The notes beneath the pieces were generated by a model that was given only the letters and a program-made list of their open reading frames with translations, had not been told where the DNA came from and did no database searches. The translations under genes and the position numbers were made by a program. A stretch of DNA of 64,000 nt from Sphingomonas sp. MA1305. GTDB taxonomy: Bacteria > Pseudomonadota > Alphaproteobacteria > Sphingomonadales > Sphingomonadaceae. The stretch covers positions 1,426,001 through 1,490,000 of the forward strand of contig NZ_RCVT01000001.1 of NCBI RefSeq assembly GCF_016107325.1, given 5' to 3'. Positions 15,715 to 25,302 of the stretch are shown one piece after another (positions within the stretch are counted from its first letter, which is position 1; each line of letters begins with the position of its first letter).

Positions 15715-17553
15715 CTACCAGCCGCTCGGCTTGCCCTGGTTCTGCTTGTCCAGCCATGCCTTGAGCGGGGCGAAATATTCGATCATCGCCTTGCCCGACA
15801 TCTCGCGGCTGCCGGTGAAGACCTGCAGCGCATCCGGCCAGGGCTTGGACTGGCCCATGCTCAGCATCGCGTTGAGCTTCTCGCCGACCGCCTTGTTGCC
15901 GTAGAAGGAGCAGCGGTGCAGCGGCCCCTTCCAGCCGGCCTGCTGGCACGCCGCCTTGTAGAATTGGAACTGCAGCACCCGCGCCAGGAAGTAGCGCGTG
16001 TAGGGCACCGTCGCCGGGATGTGATATTTGGCGCCCGGATCGAACTTGCTCTCGTCACGCGCGACCGGCGGCACGACGCCCTGATACTTCAGGCGCAGCG
16101 CATCCCAGCCGGCCTGGTACTGACCGGCCGGGATTTGCCCGGAAAAGACCCCCCAGCGCCATTTGTCGACCAGCAGGCCGAACGGCAGGAAGGCGACCTT
16201 GTCCATCGCCTGCCGCAGCAACAGGCCGATGTCCTTGTCCGCGCTCGGCACCTTGCTCTGGTCGAGCAGCCCGATCTTGACGAGATAATCCGGCGTGATC
16301 GACAGCGCGACGGTATCCCCAATCGCTTCGTGGAAGCCGTCGTTGGCGCCGTTCTTGTAGAGGAACGGCTGGTTCTTGTAGGCGCGCTGATAGTAATTAT
16401 GGCCGAGTTCGTGGTGGATGGTGACGAAATCGTCGGCATTGACCTTCGTGCACATCTTGATGCGGATATCGTCCATATTGTCGATATCCCAGGCGCTGGC
16501 ATGGCAGATCACCTCGCGGTCGCGCGGCTTGGTGATCTGCGACCGTTCCCAGAAGGTCTGCGGCAGCGGCGCAAAGCCGAGCGACGAGTAGAAGGCCTCG
16601 CCCTGTTTGACCATGCGGACCGGGTCATAGCCCTTGGCCTTGAGCAATTCGCCGGTGTCATAGCCGAGATCGCCCGAGCCCGGCGGCGCGACCAGGTCGT
16701 AGATGTTGCCCCATTCCTGCGCCCACATATTGCCGAGAAGATCGGAACGGATCGGTCCGGTCTTGGGCTGCACCGCATCGCCGTACTTCGCGTTGAGCTT
16801 CCAGCGGACATAGGTGTGCAGCGACTTGTAGAGCGGCTCGACCTCCGCCCAGATCTTGTCGGTGAGCACCGCGAACTGCTCCGGCGTCATGTCATAGCCG
16901 GACCGCCACATCGCGCCGACGTCCGCGAAACCGAGCTCCTTGGCGCCGGCGTTGGAGATGGCGGTCATCCGCGCATAATCCTTGCGCATCGGCGCGCCGA
17001 CATTGTCGTGCCAGCTGGTCCACATCTCCTTCAGCTTGGCAGGATCGCGCTCCGTCCCCATCGCCGCCTCGATGTCCGAGCCGTTGATCGGTTGGCCGTT
17101 CAGGCTGCCCTTGCCCTTGCCGTAGCTGGACGACATGCGCGTGGTCAGCGTCGACAGTTCGTCGGCCGCGCCGGGCGTCGTCGGCGCGGGCAGGCCGACG
17201 CCGTTGCGCAACAGGTCGAGCTTGCGCTTGGTGTCGTAGGACAGGCCCGGCGTGCCGTTGAAGCGTGCCGCGCCCTTGGCCCATTCGACCGCCTTTTCGG
17301 TCATCTCCGCGCCGGACTTGGCGGCCAGCGCATCGGTATCGTCGGTAATGTAGGTGGCATTGACCCAGGAGACGCGGGCAGCGTCAACGCCGAGCTGCGC
17401 CGCCTCCTTCTCGACACCGGCGACCCAGGCGTCGGCCTGCGCCGCCGTCGGCGTGCCGGCCGTGGCGGCGGCGGGGGCGGTCTGCGCGAGCACGGGCCCG
17501 GCGGTCAGCGCCCCGGCCAGCGCAAGGAACGAAACGGCGGTACGCAACATCAA
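15715..17553 (-). CDS. M2-family zinc metallopeptidase (bacterial ACE-like peptidyl-dipeptidase)
   Basis: Periplasmic dipeptidyl carboxypeptidase related to angiotensin-converting enzyme. The 612 residues start with a signal peptide (about 1-23, cleavage near VLAQ). The zinc site is complete: H381-E-L-G-H385 as HEXXH, with the third ligand Glu409 in GFHEAIGD. The family motif RxxICHASAWD is present, as is the C-terminal PYTRYFLARVLQFQFYKA helix. A single catalytic domain fits bacterial ACE homologues. Its substrate in sphingomonads is unknown; peptide turnover in the periplasm is the conservative guess. Confidence 0.95.
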   Translation of the reverse strand: MMLRTAVSFLALAGALTAGPVLAQTAPAAATAGTPTAAQADAWVAGVEKEAAQLGVDAARVSWVNATYITDDTDALAAKSGAEMTEKAVEWAKGAARFNGTPGLSYDTKRKLDLLRNGVGLPAPTTPGAADELSTLTTRMSSSYGKGKGSLNGQPINGSDIEAAMGTERDPAKLKEMWTSWHDNVGAPMRKDYARMTAISNAGAKELGFADVGAMWRSGYDMTPEQFAVLTDKIWAEVEPLYKSLHTYVRWKLNAKYGDAVQPKTGPIRSDLLGNMWAQEWGNIYDLVAPPGSGDLGYDTGELLKAKGYDPVRMVKQGEAFYSSLGFAPLPQTFWERSQITKPRDREVICHASAWDIDNMDDIRIKMCTKVNADDFVTIHHELGHNYYQRAYKNQPFLYKNGANDGFHEAIGDTVALSITPDYLVKIGLLDQSKVPSADKDIGLLLRQAMDKVAFLPFGLLVDKWRWGVFSGQIPAGQYQAGWDALRLKYQGVVPPVARDESKFDPGAKYHIPATVPYTRYFLARVLQFQFYKAACQQAGWKGPLHRCSFYGNKAVGEKLNAMLSMGQSKPWPDALQVFTGSREMSGKAMIEYFAPLKAWLDKQNQGKPSGW

Positions 17554-17608
17554 AATCCCTCTCGGTTCGATTGTTGCGAGGGAGAATGGCCGCGGACCGC
17601 CGCTGCGG

Positions 17609-18364
17609 TCAAGCCGCCAGGAAGTCGGCGATCGCCTGCCCCAGTTCCGGCTTGGTCACCGCGCTCATGTGGTTGCCGGGGATCTCGCGGTAGACGGCCC
17701 GTGGCAGGGCATCGGCCAGCGCCGCGCCGGAGCCGTTGTCGTCGTCATCGACGCCGGTGACCACCGCGATCGGAACGATGATGCGTTCCACCGCGTCGAT
17801 CGGCGTGTCGACGAAGGTTTCGAGCACGTTGAGCAGCGCAACCGGGTCGCCCCCCGTGGTCTTCAGAAAGGCCTCCGTCATCCATTCGGGCGTCCCGCGC
17901 GCGAAACTGCCGAGGCTGGTCAGCACGTTGCGGAAATAGCCGCCGCGGCCGGCGGTCCGCACGATCCCGTCGAGCCCCATGCCGGCGATCACCGCCCGCC
18001 GCGGCGTCGCGCCATTGGCGAGCATCCGCATCACCGTCCGTCCGCCGAGCGAATAGCCACCCAGATCGTAGTCACTCAGGCCGAGATGCGCGACCAGCGC
18101 GAAGCCGTCGCGCATCAGCGCGTCGGCGGGATAGGCGGCCGGCTCATGCGGCTTGTCGCTGGCCCCGTGACCGCGAAGATCGGGCATGATCACGCGAAAG
18201 CCCCGCTCTGCGATGCGGGCGGCATGGCCGTATTTGATCCAATTCACCTCCGCGGTCGAAAAATAGCCGTGGATCAGCACCACGGGGCGACCCTCACCGA
18301 CCTCCCGCCAGGCGATGTGCGTGCCGTCGAAGCTGGCGAAACGGTCAGTCGGGGATACGTCCAA
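17609..18364 (-). CDS. Alpha/beta-fold hydrolase
   Basis: About 251 residues. The oxyanion HG motif (VVLIHGYFST), the nucleophile elbow GGYSLGGR (Ser in GxSxG), an acid candidate in TGVDDDDNG and the catalytic His in GNHMSAV form a full triad, so an active esterase or related hydrolase is likely; the substrate cannot be told. The open frame extends to 18469 without a good start. TTG at 18364 is the best start I see and would overlap the GFA gene by 20 bp, but it lacks a strong Shine-Dalgarno, so the start is uncertain. Confidence 0.8.
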   Translation of the reverse strand: MDVSPTDRFASFDGTHIAWREVGEGRPVVLIHGYFSTAEVNWIKYGHAARIAERGFRVIMPDLRGHGASDKPHEPAAYPADALMRDGFALVAHLGLSDYDLGGYSLGGRTVMRMLANGATPRRAVIAGMGLDGIVRTAGRGGYFRNVLTSLGSFARGTPEWMTEAFLKTTGGDPVALLNVLETFVDTPIDAVERIIVPIAVVTGVDDDDNGSGAALADALPRAVYREIPGNHMSAVTKPELGQAIADFLAA

Positions 18365-18779
18365 GGCTGTCGATCCATTTGTTGGTGATGCGGCTGTTCT
18401 GATCCGTGCGTTGCGTCGGCAGGTCGCGCGTGTCCAGCCATGCCGTGTGCCAGCTTTCCACGCCGGCATGGGCGACCGGCCGGAACCGCGACGGATCGTC
18501 GAGGCTGCCGACGGTCACGTCGAGGCCTTCGCCGTCATCGGGTTCGTAGGTCAGCGGCGTGCCACAGGCCGCGCAGAAACCGCGCCGGGCGAACGGCGAC
18601 GAACGATAGCGGTCCGGCTCCGCACCCGCCCAGCGCAGATCGCCCGCCGCCACCGCCTTCAGCGCAGCGGCGACACCGCCGGTCGCGCGCTGGCACATCC
18701 GGCAATGGCAAAGATAGGCCTCGTCGTCCCGTACGATCAGGGCATAGCGGATGCGTCCGCATTGGCAGCCTCCGGCCAT
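18345..18779 (-). CDS. GFA family (glutathione-dependent formaldehyde-activating-like) zinc protein
   Basis: The 144 residues carry the cysteine pattern of the family: CQCG near the N-terminus, CHCRMCQ at about 24-30 and CAACG at about 69-73, together binding structural and exchangeable zinc. Most GFA/CENP-V proteins are not proven formaldehyde enzymes, so only the fold is assigned. Another in-frame ATG at 18827 would add 16 residues; neither start has a clear Shine-Dalgarno. The gene overlaps the following hydrolase, suggesting co-translation. Confidence 0.85.
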   Translation of the reverse strand: MAGGCQCGRIRYALIVRDDEAYLCHCRMCQRATGGVAAALKAVAAGDLRWAGAEPDRYRSSPFARRGFCAACGTPLTYEPDDGEGLDVTVGSLDDPSRFRPVAHAGVESWHTAWLDTRDLPTQRTDQNSRITNKWIDSLGRIPD

Positions 18780-18905
18780 GATCGTCGCGGCGTCGTCATC
18801 CTCTCCGAAAGGTTCATTCCCAACCATGACAGGCTCGGGTATAGCAGCCCCACGCCAGCAGAGCGACAGGACAGGAGAGCGCCACCCCCAATCTGTCGAG
18901 AGTCG

Positions 18906-19529
18906 ATGCCAGCGCCTTCGCAAACCGCCTTCACCGGTCGCCAGCACAGCCTGCTCGAGGACGCCTATGCCCTGGTCATCGGCTGCATCCTGATCGTCCT
19001 CGGCCTGGTGCTGCTCAAATCGGCCGGGCTGACGACGGGCGGCACGGCGGGGATCGCGCTGCTGCTGTCCTATCTGGTGCCGATGCCGGTCGGCGTGCTG
19101 TTCACGCTGATCAACATCCCCTTCTTCGCCTTCGCGCAACGGGTGATGGGCAGCCGCTTTGCGATCAAATCGCTGCTCGTCAACCTCGGTATCGCGGGGC
19201 TGTCGATGCTCGCCCGCGCCTCCTTCCATGTCGTCGACATCCATCCGGCCTTCGCCGCGGTGTTCGGTGGCACCGTCATCGGCATGGGCATTCTGGCGCT
19301 GGCGCGGCATAGCGCCGGTGTCGGCGGTACCGGCGTGGTCACGCTGTGGCTGCAGCGAAGCCGCGGCTGGAACGCCGGGCGGACGCAAGCGGCGTTCGAC
19401 GTGGTGATCCTCGCCGCCGCGATCCCCGTGGTCAGCGCGGCGCATCTTGCCTGGTCAGCGCTCAGCGCGGCGGCGATGAGCCTGGTGCTGGTAACCTGGC
19501 ACCGGCCGGGCCTGTACATCGGACATTGA
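18906..19529 (+). CDS. YitT family membrane protein
   Basis: The 207 residues have about five hydrophobic segments. The conserved GLTTGGTAGIALLLSYL stretch follows the first helix, and GGTVIGMGILALARHSAGVGGTG covers the DUF161 repeat core. YitT proteins are inner-membrane proteins of unproven transport function. The ATG at 18906 has GAGAG nearby. It is divergent from the GFA gene and convergent with asd, with a hairpin between. Confidence 0.88.
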   Translation: MPAPSQTAFTGRQHSLLEDAYALVIGCILIVLGLVLLKSAGLTTGGTAGIALLLSYLVPMPVGVLFTLINIPFFAFAQRVMGSRFAIKSLLVNLGIAGLSMLARASFHVVDIHPAFAAVFGGTVIGMGILALARHSAGVGGTGVVTLWLQRSRGWNAGRTQAAFDVVILAAAIPVVSAAHLAWSALSAAAMSLVLVTWHRPGLYIGH

Positions 19530-19535
19530 GCCGCC

Positions 19536-19551
19536 GGGCGCTGGCGCCCGA
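19536..19551. terminator. Hairpin between convergent yitT-like and asd genes
   Basis: CGGGCGC, TG, GCGCCCG: a perfect 7-bp stem 7 bp past the YitT stop and 25 bp from the asd stop. A plausible shared terminator, although the T tract (ATTTCCC) is weak. Confidence 0.5.
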
Positions 19552-19575
19552 CGCTCATTTCCCTACCGCCGTCGA

Positions 19576-20646
19576 TCAGGCGTCGTCGGCCTCGTCGGTC
19601 AGCGCGTCGACCAGGGCGGTATCGTCCTTCTTCAAGTGGCGCCGGCCGAGCAGTTCGGCGATCTGGACCGCGTTCAGCGCCGCACCCTTGCGCAGATTGT
19701 CGCTGACGCACCAGAGCGACAGGCCGTTCTCGACGGTCGGGTCTTCGCGCACCCGGCTGACGAAGGTGGCGTCGTCGCCCGCGCTCTCGATCGGGGTGAC
19801 GTAGCCGCCGTCCTCATGCTTGTCGATCAGCATGATCCCCGGCGCCTCGCGCAGGATCGTCTTGGCCTGTTCGGCGCTGATCTCGTCGACGAATTCGATG
19901 TTGATCGCTTCCGAATGGCCGACGAACACCGGCACGCGCACGCAGGTCGCGGTCACCTTGATCTTGGGATCGAGGATCTTCTTGGTCTCGACCACCATCT
20001 TCCATTCCTCCTTGGTCGAACCGTCGTCGAGGAAGCTGTCGATGTGCGGGATGACGTTGAAGGCGATCTGCTTGGTGAACTTCTTCGGTTCAGCCGGATC
20101 GCCGACGAAGATGTTGCGGCTCTGTTCGAACAGTTCGTCCATGCCGACCTTGCCGGCGCCCGACACCGATTGATAGGTCGCGACGACGACGCGCTTGATC
20201 GTCGCCGCATCGTGCAGCGGCTTCAGCGCGACGACCATCTGCGCGGTCGAGCAGTTCGGGTTGGCGATGATGTTCTTACGGGTGTAGCCGTCGATCGCGG
20301 CGGCATTCACCTCCGGTACGATCAGCGGCACGTCCGGGTCCATGCGGTACAGCGACGAATTGTCGATCACCGTGCAGCCGGCGGCGGCGAACTTGGGCGC
20401 ATAGACGCGCGTCGCCTCGCTGCCGATCGCGAACAGCGCGATGTCCCAGCCGGTCGGGTCGAAATGCTCGATGTTTCTGACGGTCAGCTTCTTGCCGGTC
20501 TCGCCATAGTCGATCACATCGCCCTGGCTGCGCGACGAGGCGAGCACCGCGATCTCGTCCGCCGGAAACTCACGCTCGGCGAGGATGTTGACCATCTCGC
20601 GACCGACATTGCCCGTCGCACCCGCGACGACGACCCGATACCCCAT
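19576..20646 (-). CDS. asd: Aspartate-semialdehyde dehydrogenase
   Basis: Reduces aspartyl-4-phosphate to aspartate semialdehyde, feeding lysine/diaminopimelate, threonine and methionine synthesis. The 356 residues have the NADP-binding VVVAGATGNVGREM at the N-terminus, the active-site Cys132 in NPNCSTAQM, and GAGKVGMDEL. VPVFVGHSEA supplies the catalytic His. Length and motifs fit the common bacterial type. Transcribed alone, with 73 bp to the next upstream coding end. Confidence 0.97.
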   Translation of the reverse strand: MGYRVVVAGATGNVGREMVNILAEREFPADEIAVLASSRSQGDVIDYGETGKKLTVRNIEHFDPTGWDIALFAIGSEATRVYAPKFAAAGCTVIDNSSLYRMDPDVPLIVPEVNAAAIDGYTRKNIIANPNCSTAQMVVALKPLHDAATIKRVVVATYQSVSGAGKVGMDELFEQSRNIFVGDPAEPKKFTKQIAFNVIPHIDSFLDDGSTKEEWKMVVETKKILDPKIKVTATCVRVPVFVGHSEAINIEFVDEISAEQAKTILREAPGIMLIDKHEDGGYVTPIESAGDDATFVSRVREDPTVENGLSLWCVSDNLRKGAALNAVQIAELLGRRHLKKDDTALVDALTDEADDA

Positions 20647-20719
20647 GACCTTCTCCGTAAGCAGAGCGCGCCCGTAGCGTCATTGCGCGCAACCGCACAA
20701 CCACTTTCCATTTGATGCG

Positions 20720-23700
20720 TCAGGAAGCTGGCCTATCCGCCGTCTGGACGCGCCCCGTGCGTTGCAACTTGCCCCAGCCGACCATCGGCCCCCGCAGCGC
20801 CTGGGCGATCGCCTTGAGCACGACGTAATACATGACCTGGCGATAGCCGACCCGCTGCGGGATCAGCAGCCACAACAGCCGCCATTGTTCCCGCCGTTCC
20901 AGGGCAAAGGCGATCGTCGCCGCCAGCAGGTCGATCGTCGTGAACACGATCCAGAAAGCGAGCATGGTATAGATGTCGTGGCTGGTCTGCGCCCAGCCAT
21001 GCGCCTGCACGTCGAGATAGGTGACGACGAAGCTGACCAGCAGCGCCAGATCGATGATCGGCGAGATGGCGGCGAGCAGGATCTGGAAGACGATCGCCTG
21101 CGGCAGACCGATCCAGCCAAGACCACGCGGGGTCGACCGGCCGATCGCGCCACTGTGTTTCCACAGGCATTGCAGCGTGCCGAACGCCCAGCGGAAACGC
21201 TGTTTGGCCAGCGCACGGAACGTCTCCGGCGCCTCGGTCCAGGCGATCGCATATTGGTCGTAGCGGACCTTCCAGCCGGCACGCTGGATCGCGATGGTCA
21301 GATCCTGGTCCTCGGCCAGCGTGTCGTCGGGATAGCCGCCGACGCTGCGGATCGCCGCCAGCCGCCACGCGCCGACCGCGCCCGGGACGACGGTGATCGC
21401 ATCCAGCCGCGCGAGGGCGCGCCGCTCGAGGTTCTGCGCGGTGATGTATTCCAGCGCCTGCCATTTGGTGACCAGATTGACGCGGTTGCCGACCTTGGCA
21501 TTGCCGGCCACGGCGCCGAGCGTCGGGTCGGCGAACCAGCGGGCCAGGCGCGCGATCGTCGGCGGCTCGAACTGCGTATCGGCGTCGAGCGCGATGACGA
21601 TCTCGCCCCGCGCCAGCTCCAGCCCGCGATTGAGCGCGCGCGCCTTGCCGCCATTCTCCAGGGTCAGCAGCCGAACGCGGGGATCGTCGGCAAAGGCACG
21701 GGCCACGATCGCACTGGTCGCGTCCTTGGACCCGTCGTCGATGACGATCACCTCGATCTCGACCTCGGTGGACGCCAGCACGCCGCGCACCGCCCGCTCG
21801 ATCACGCGTTCCTCGTTGTAGGCGGGGATCATCACCGTCACGAAGCGGCCGGGGTCGATCGGCGGGAAGACGGTCCGTCCCTCGCGCCGCGCCTGGATCA
21901 GGGCGAGCGCCGACAGCGCCACGGCGCGCAGGATGCCGACCGTGATGGCGATGCCGAACAGCCAGCGCATCGCGATAACGATGCCGCCCAGCAGCGAGAA
22001 CAGCGCAAGATCGGCACGCGCCGCGAGCTGGTCGCTGGCCGAGATCGGTGGCATCGAGGCGTTGCGGCTGAGCCCGGCGAGCGTCGACACCGGCACGAAA
22101 TGATAACCGAGCGCCCGCAGCCGCTCGATGATCACCGGCAGCGCCTCGACGGTCTCCTGGCGGTTGCCGCCCGCATCGTGAAGCAGGATGATGTTGCGGC
22201 TGCAATTAGCCTCGGACTGGTCGTCACACGTCTTGGGACCGTTGACGATCTTGTCGATCGTCCGGTCGATGATCGCCTGCACCCCGGGCCGTTTCCAATC
22301 GTCGGGGTCGACGTGCAGGCCGACCGAGATGTAGCCGCGGTTCTGCGCCATCAGCGCCGGCTGGATCTCGTCCGCGGTGCTCGGCTCGGCATCGCCGAAG
22401 TAGGGCGCGCGGAACAGACGCAGCGAGCGGCCGGTAAATGCCTGGAACAGCCGCTGCGTGGCGTTAAGTTCGAACCGCACCTGCGCCGGACCGACGGTGG
22501 CAAGATTGGGGTGGGTATAGGTGTGGCTGCCGATCTCATGCCCCTCGGCCACCATCCTCTGCAACAGCGGCCGCTGCGTCAGCGCATTCTCGCCGACGAT
22601 GAAGAAGGTGCCGGGCGCATGTTCGCGTTTCAGCACGTCGAGGATCTGCGGCGTCCATTTGGGGTCGGGACCGTCGTCGAACGTCAGCGCCAGCAGACCG
22701 GGGCGATAGCCGGTACGCTCGACGACATAGGGCGACGGGAGCCGATCGAAGACGACGTTGGCGAGCAGCCCGTCCGGGCTCGCGGTCGCGCGCCGCGCCC
22801 CGGCGACGGGCTCCGCCGAGATCTTCAGGATTTCGCCCGCACCCTCGATGTCGGTATTGGTGCCGGCGGGAATGGCGTTGATCGCGGACGGCGGCGGAAG
22901 CTGGCGGTGATCGCGGCCGAAGATCGACCAGAGTCCGGGATCCTCCGACCCCAGCCGCCACAAGGCGACGCTGCGGATGCCGGCGCGGTGCAGCAGCCCG
23001 ATCTGGTTGTAGGCGGAGGCGGCGTCGAGCATCCACACCACATGCCGGCTGCTGCCCTCCATATAGGCGAAGCCGGTGTTGCCGCTGGTCCGGTCATAGG
23101 TCGGCATCGCCGAACTGTCGGCGGCGTCCTGCCACGCTTCCTCGACCGTCGCCGGATCGCCGGTGCCGTCGTGCCAATCATAGGCGTAGGAGCCGAAGGC
23201 GACGACGAGCTTCGACGGCGGGATGCCCCGCGCGGCCTCGGCGACGACCTGGGCGAACCAATGCTGCGAGGCGATCGGGCCGGCGGGGCCGCTGCTCTCG
23301 TGCTCGTCATAGGCCATCAGGAAGACCTTGTCGGTCACCTTCGCATAGGCCGGCAGATCCCAGTCCGGATTGCCAAGCTGGGCGGCGATCGACACCGTCC
23401 AGCCGCGCGGCGCGAAACGGCGCTGCGCCTCCGCCAGGAACGTGCGGTAATTGGCATGGGCGCTGGGTGGCAGTTCCTCGAAATCGAAGAAGGCGCCGTT
23501 GGCGTTGTTCTGCGCCAGCCAGGGCGTCAGCTTGTCGAGGAACGCGGTCCGCGCCTTGGGATCGGCGAGCAGCGCGGCGATGCCCTGGCTGTCCCATTGT
23601 CCGTTGAGCACGTTCTGGATCATCGGCGTGACGATCGGTCGCCGCGTCGCGCGATTGATGATCTCGCGTCCCGCCACATCGCGGAAGACGGTGATCTGGT

Positions 23701-24109
23701 GGTTGACCCCGGTCACCGAAATCCAGCCGGGGATCACCCAGTCGAGCTGGTCGATATGCCGCGACAGGCTCGATGCGCTCGACGAGTCCCAGGGCGTGTA
23801 GAAGCCGATCGCCAGCGACGGATTGTTGATGCCGCCGTTCGGCTTGGCGCTGGCGGTGCCGAACAGCTTGCGCGCGTAATAATTGAGACTGCGTTCGGTA
23901 CGACCGATCAGGCCGTGCGGCGGCGGCAGCTTGCGCAAGGTCGGATGCTCGGCCTGGACGGGGAGCAACGGCGCCGCCGGCACGGCGCCGATCGACACCG
24001 CGAATACCGAGAGGGCGAGCAGCAGCAACAGGACGAACGCCGCCACCGCGAAGGTGAACCGGCGTTTGCGCCGTCCGCTGGCGTCGTAGAAAATGGGCCG
24101 TTGCGACAT
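20720..24109 (-). CDS. Membrane fusion of GH18-like, polysaccharide deacetylase (CE4) and GT2 glycosyltransferase domains
   Basis: The 1129 residues read in order as follows. A single N-terminal membrane helix sits at about 20-45. A GH18-like barrel spans about 95-420 and includes GAFFDFEELPP, where the FDFE stretch resembles the chitinase catalytic motif. A NodB/CE4 deacetylase spans about 475-690 (LTFDDGPDP, then GSHTYTHPN metal-binding His residues). Further helices lead to a processive GT2 at about 755-1000 (MIPAYNEE, DADTQFE, EDQDL, QRFRWAFG) and C-terminal membrane helices. This fits a single-chain machine that makes, deacetylates and trims a beta-linked aminosugar polymer; the polymer is unknown. 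The ATG at 24109 has GGAG eight bases upstream; an earlier ATG at 24133 was rejected. Confidence 0.9.
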   Translation of the reverse strand: MSQRPIFYDASGRRKRRFTFAVAAFVLLLLLALSVFAVSIGAVPAAPLLPVQAEHPTLRKLPPPHGLIGRTERSLNYYARKLFGTASAKPNGGINNPSLAIGFYTPWDSSSASSLSRHIDQLDWVIPGWISVTGVNHQITVFRDVAGREIINRATRRPIVTPMIQNVLNGQWDSQGIAALLADPKARTAFLDKLTPWLAQNNANGAFFDFEELPPSAHANYRTFLAEAQRRFAPRGWTVSIAAQLGNPDWDLPAYAKVTDKVFLMAYDEHESSGPAGPIASQHWFAQVVAEAARGIPPSKLVVAFGSYAYDWHDGTGDPATVEEAWQDAADSSAMPTYDRTSGNTGFAYMEGSSRHVVWMLDAASAYNQIGLLHRAGIRSVALWRLGSEDPGLWSIFGRDHRQLPPPSAINAIPAGTNTDIEGAGEILKISAEPVAGARRATASPDGLLANVVFDRLPSPYVVERTGYRPGLLALTFDDGPDPKWTPQILDVLKREHAPGTFFIVGENALTQRPLLQRMVAEGHEIGSHTYTHPNLATVGPAQVRFELNATQRLFQAFTGRSLRLFRAPYFGDAEPSTADEIQPALMAQNRGYISVGLHVDPDDWKRPGVQAIIDRTIDKIVNGPKTCDDQSEANCSRNIILLHDAGGNRQETVEALPVIIERLRALGYHFVPVSTLAGLSRNASMPPISASDQLAARADLALFSLLGGIVIAMRWLFGIAITVGILRAVALSALALIQARREGRTVFPPIDPGRFVTVMIPAYNEERVIERAVRGVLASTEVEIEVIVIDDGSKDATSAIVARAFADDPRVRLLTLENGGKARALNRGLELARGEIVIALDADTQFEPPTIARLARWFADPTLGAVAGNAKVGNRVNLVTKWQALEYITAQNLERRALARLDAITVVPGAVGAWRLAAIRSVGGYPDDTLAEDQDLTIAIQRAGWKVRYDQYAIAWTEAPETFRALAKQRFRWAFGTLQCLWKHSGAIGRSTPRGLGWIGLPQAIVFQILLAAISPIIDLALLVSFVVTYLDVQAHGWAQTSHDIYTMLAFWIVFTTIDLLAATIAFALERREQWRLLWLLIPQRVGYRQVMYYVVLKAIAQALRGPMVGWGKLQRTGRVQTADRPAS

Positions 24110-24248
24110 CGATAGAACTCCGGGCGTACCCATGCCCGCAGCGCGGTTGCAGGATCAAGTCACCGCCATGACAAAAATGTCACTGCGATGAGGATCGGCA
24201 ACGTTTCGAAACCGAGGACGGTTGTTCAGCCGACCGCCCCGTCATTCA

Positions 24249-25223
24249 TTAGGGCAGCAGCACTGTACTGCCGCGCGTCTCTCCCGCTTCCAGCGCGCGA
24301 TGCGCCTCCGCCGCCTGTTGCAGCGGAAAGGTCTGGCCGATCTGTGGCTTGATCGCTCCCTTCCGGAGCATGGCGAAGACCCGGTCGACACCGTGGCGGC
24401 GTTCCGCCGGGTCGGTGTAATAATCGAACAGGGTCGGCCGGGTGACGAACAGCGATCCCTTGGCCGACAGCGTGCCGAGCGCCACGCCCGTCACCGGACC
24501 GCCGGCATTGCCGTAGCTGACGATCAGTCCGCGCCGCGCCGCCGAATCGAGCGAAGCCTGCCAGCTGGCCATACCGACCCCGTCGAAAACCACCGGCACC
24601 CCCTCGCCATCGGTGAGTTCGCGGACCTTGGCCGCGACATCCTCGTCGCGATAGCGGATGACGTGGTCCGCCCCGGCGGCCCGCGCGTGATCGGCCTTCT
24701 CCGCCGTTCCGACCGTCCCGATGACGTGCGCGCCGATCGCCTTCAGCCAGCCGGTCAGCAGCTGGCCGACGCCGCCGGCCGCCGCCCAGACGAGCACGGT
24801 CTGCCCCGGCCGAACTTCGGCACAGCGCTCGACGAGGCATTCCGTCGTGCAGCCCTTCAACAGGAGCGCCGCCGCGGTACGGGCATCGACTTCGTCGGGC
24901 AGGTGGATGAGCTGCGCCGCCGGAACGTTGCGCGCGGTCGCATAGGCCCCCCGCAGCGGCCCGAAGGTACCGACACGGTCGCCGACGGAAAAGCCGTGCA
25001 CGCCCTCCCCCACCGCCTCGACGACGCCAGCCGCCTCGCTGCCGAGGCCTGAGGGCAGATCGATCGGATAGACGCCGGCGCGATGGTAGGTATCGATATA
25101 GTTGAGCCCGACCGCCCGGTTGCGCATCCGCACTTCGCCCGCGGCGGGCGGCGGCAGGTCGACGTCGACCCATTCGATCACCTCAGGCCCGCCGGTCCGT
25201 TCGATGCGTGCGACCCGTTCCAT
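24249..25223 (-). CDS. NADPH:quinone oxidoreductase (zeta-crystallin type)
   Basis: Medium-chain reductase of 324 residues without the structural-zinc cysteine cluster, as in QOR. The N-terminal GroES-like domain includes GLNYIDTYHRAGVYP. The Rossmann domain has VWAAAGGVGQLL (coenzyme binding), and KGCTTECLV is typical for QOR. One-electron quinone reduction with NADPH is the family activity. The ATG at 25223 follows AAGGAGACGG. It is separated from the tamB end by 79 bp; no co-regulation is evident. Confidence 0.9.
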   Translation of the reverse strand: MERVARIERTGGPEVIEWVDVDLPPPAAGEVRMRNRAVGLNYIDTYHRAGVYPIDLPSGLGSEAAGVVEAVGEGVHGFSVGDRVGTFGPLRGAYATARNVPAAQLIHLPDEVDARTAAALLLKGCTTECLVERCAEVRPGQTVLVWAAAGGVGQLLTGWLKAIGAHVIGTVGTAEKADHARAAGADHVIRYRDEDVAAKVRELTDGEGVPVVFDGVGMASWQASLDSAARRGLIVSYGNAGGPVTGVALGTLSAKGSLFVTRPTLFDYYTDPAERRHGVDRVFAMLRKGAIKPQIGQTFPLQQAAEAHRALEAGETRGSTVLLP

Positions 25224-25302
25224 GTCCGTCTCCTTTACGCCGCGGCGCAAACGCCCATCGGTCGAGGGCGGTTGCGCCGATGCCTCCCGGCAACGTGGGC
25301 GA

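Noticed and set aside
20762..24115. An 1117-codon plus-strand open frame
   Set aside because: Antisense shadow of the GH18-CE4-GT2 gene, composed of biased Arg/Asp/His sequence without motifs.
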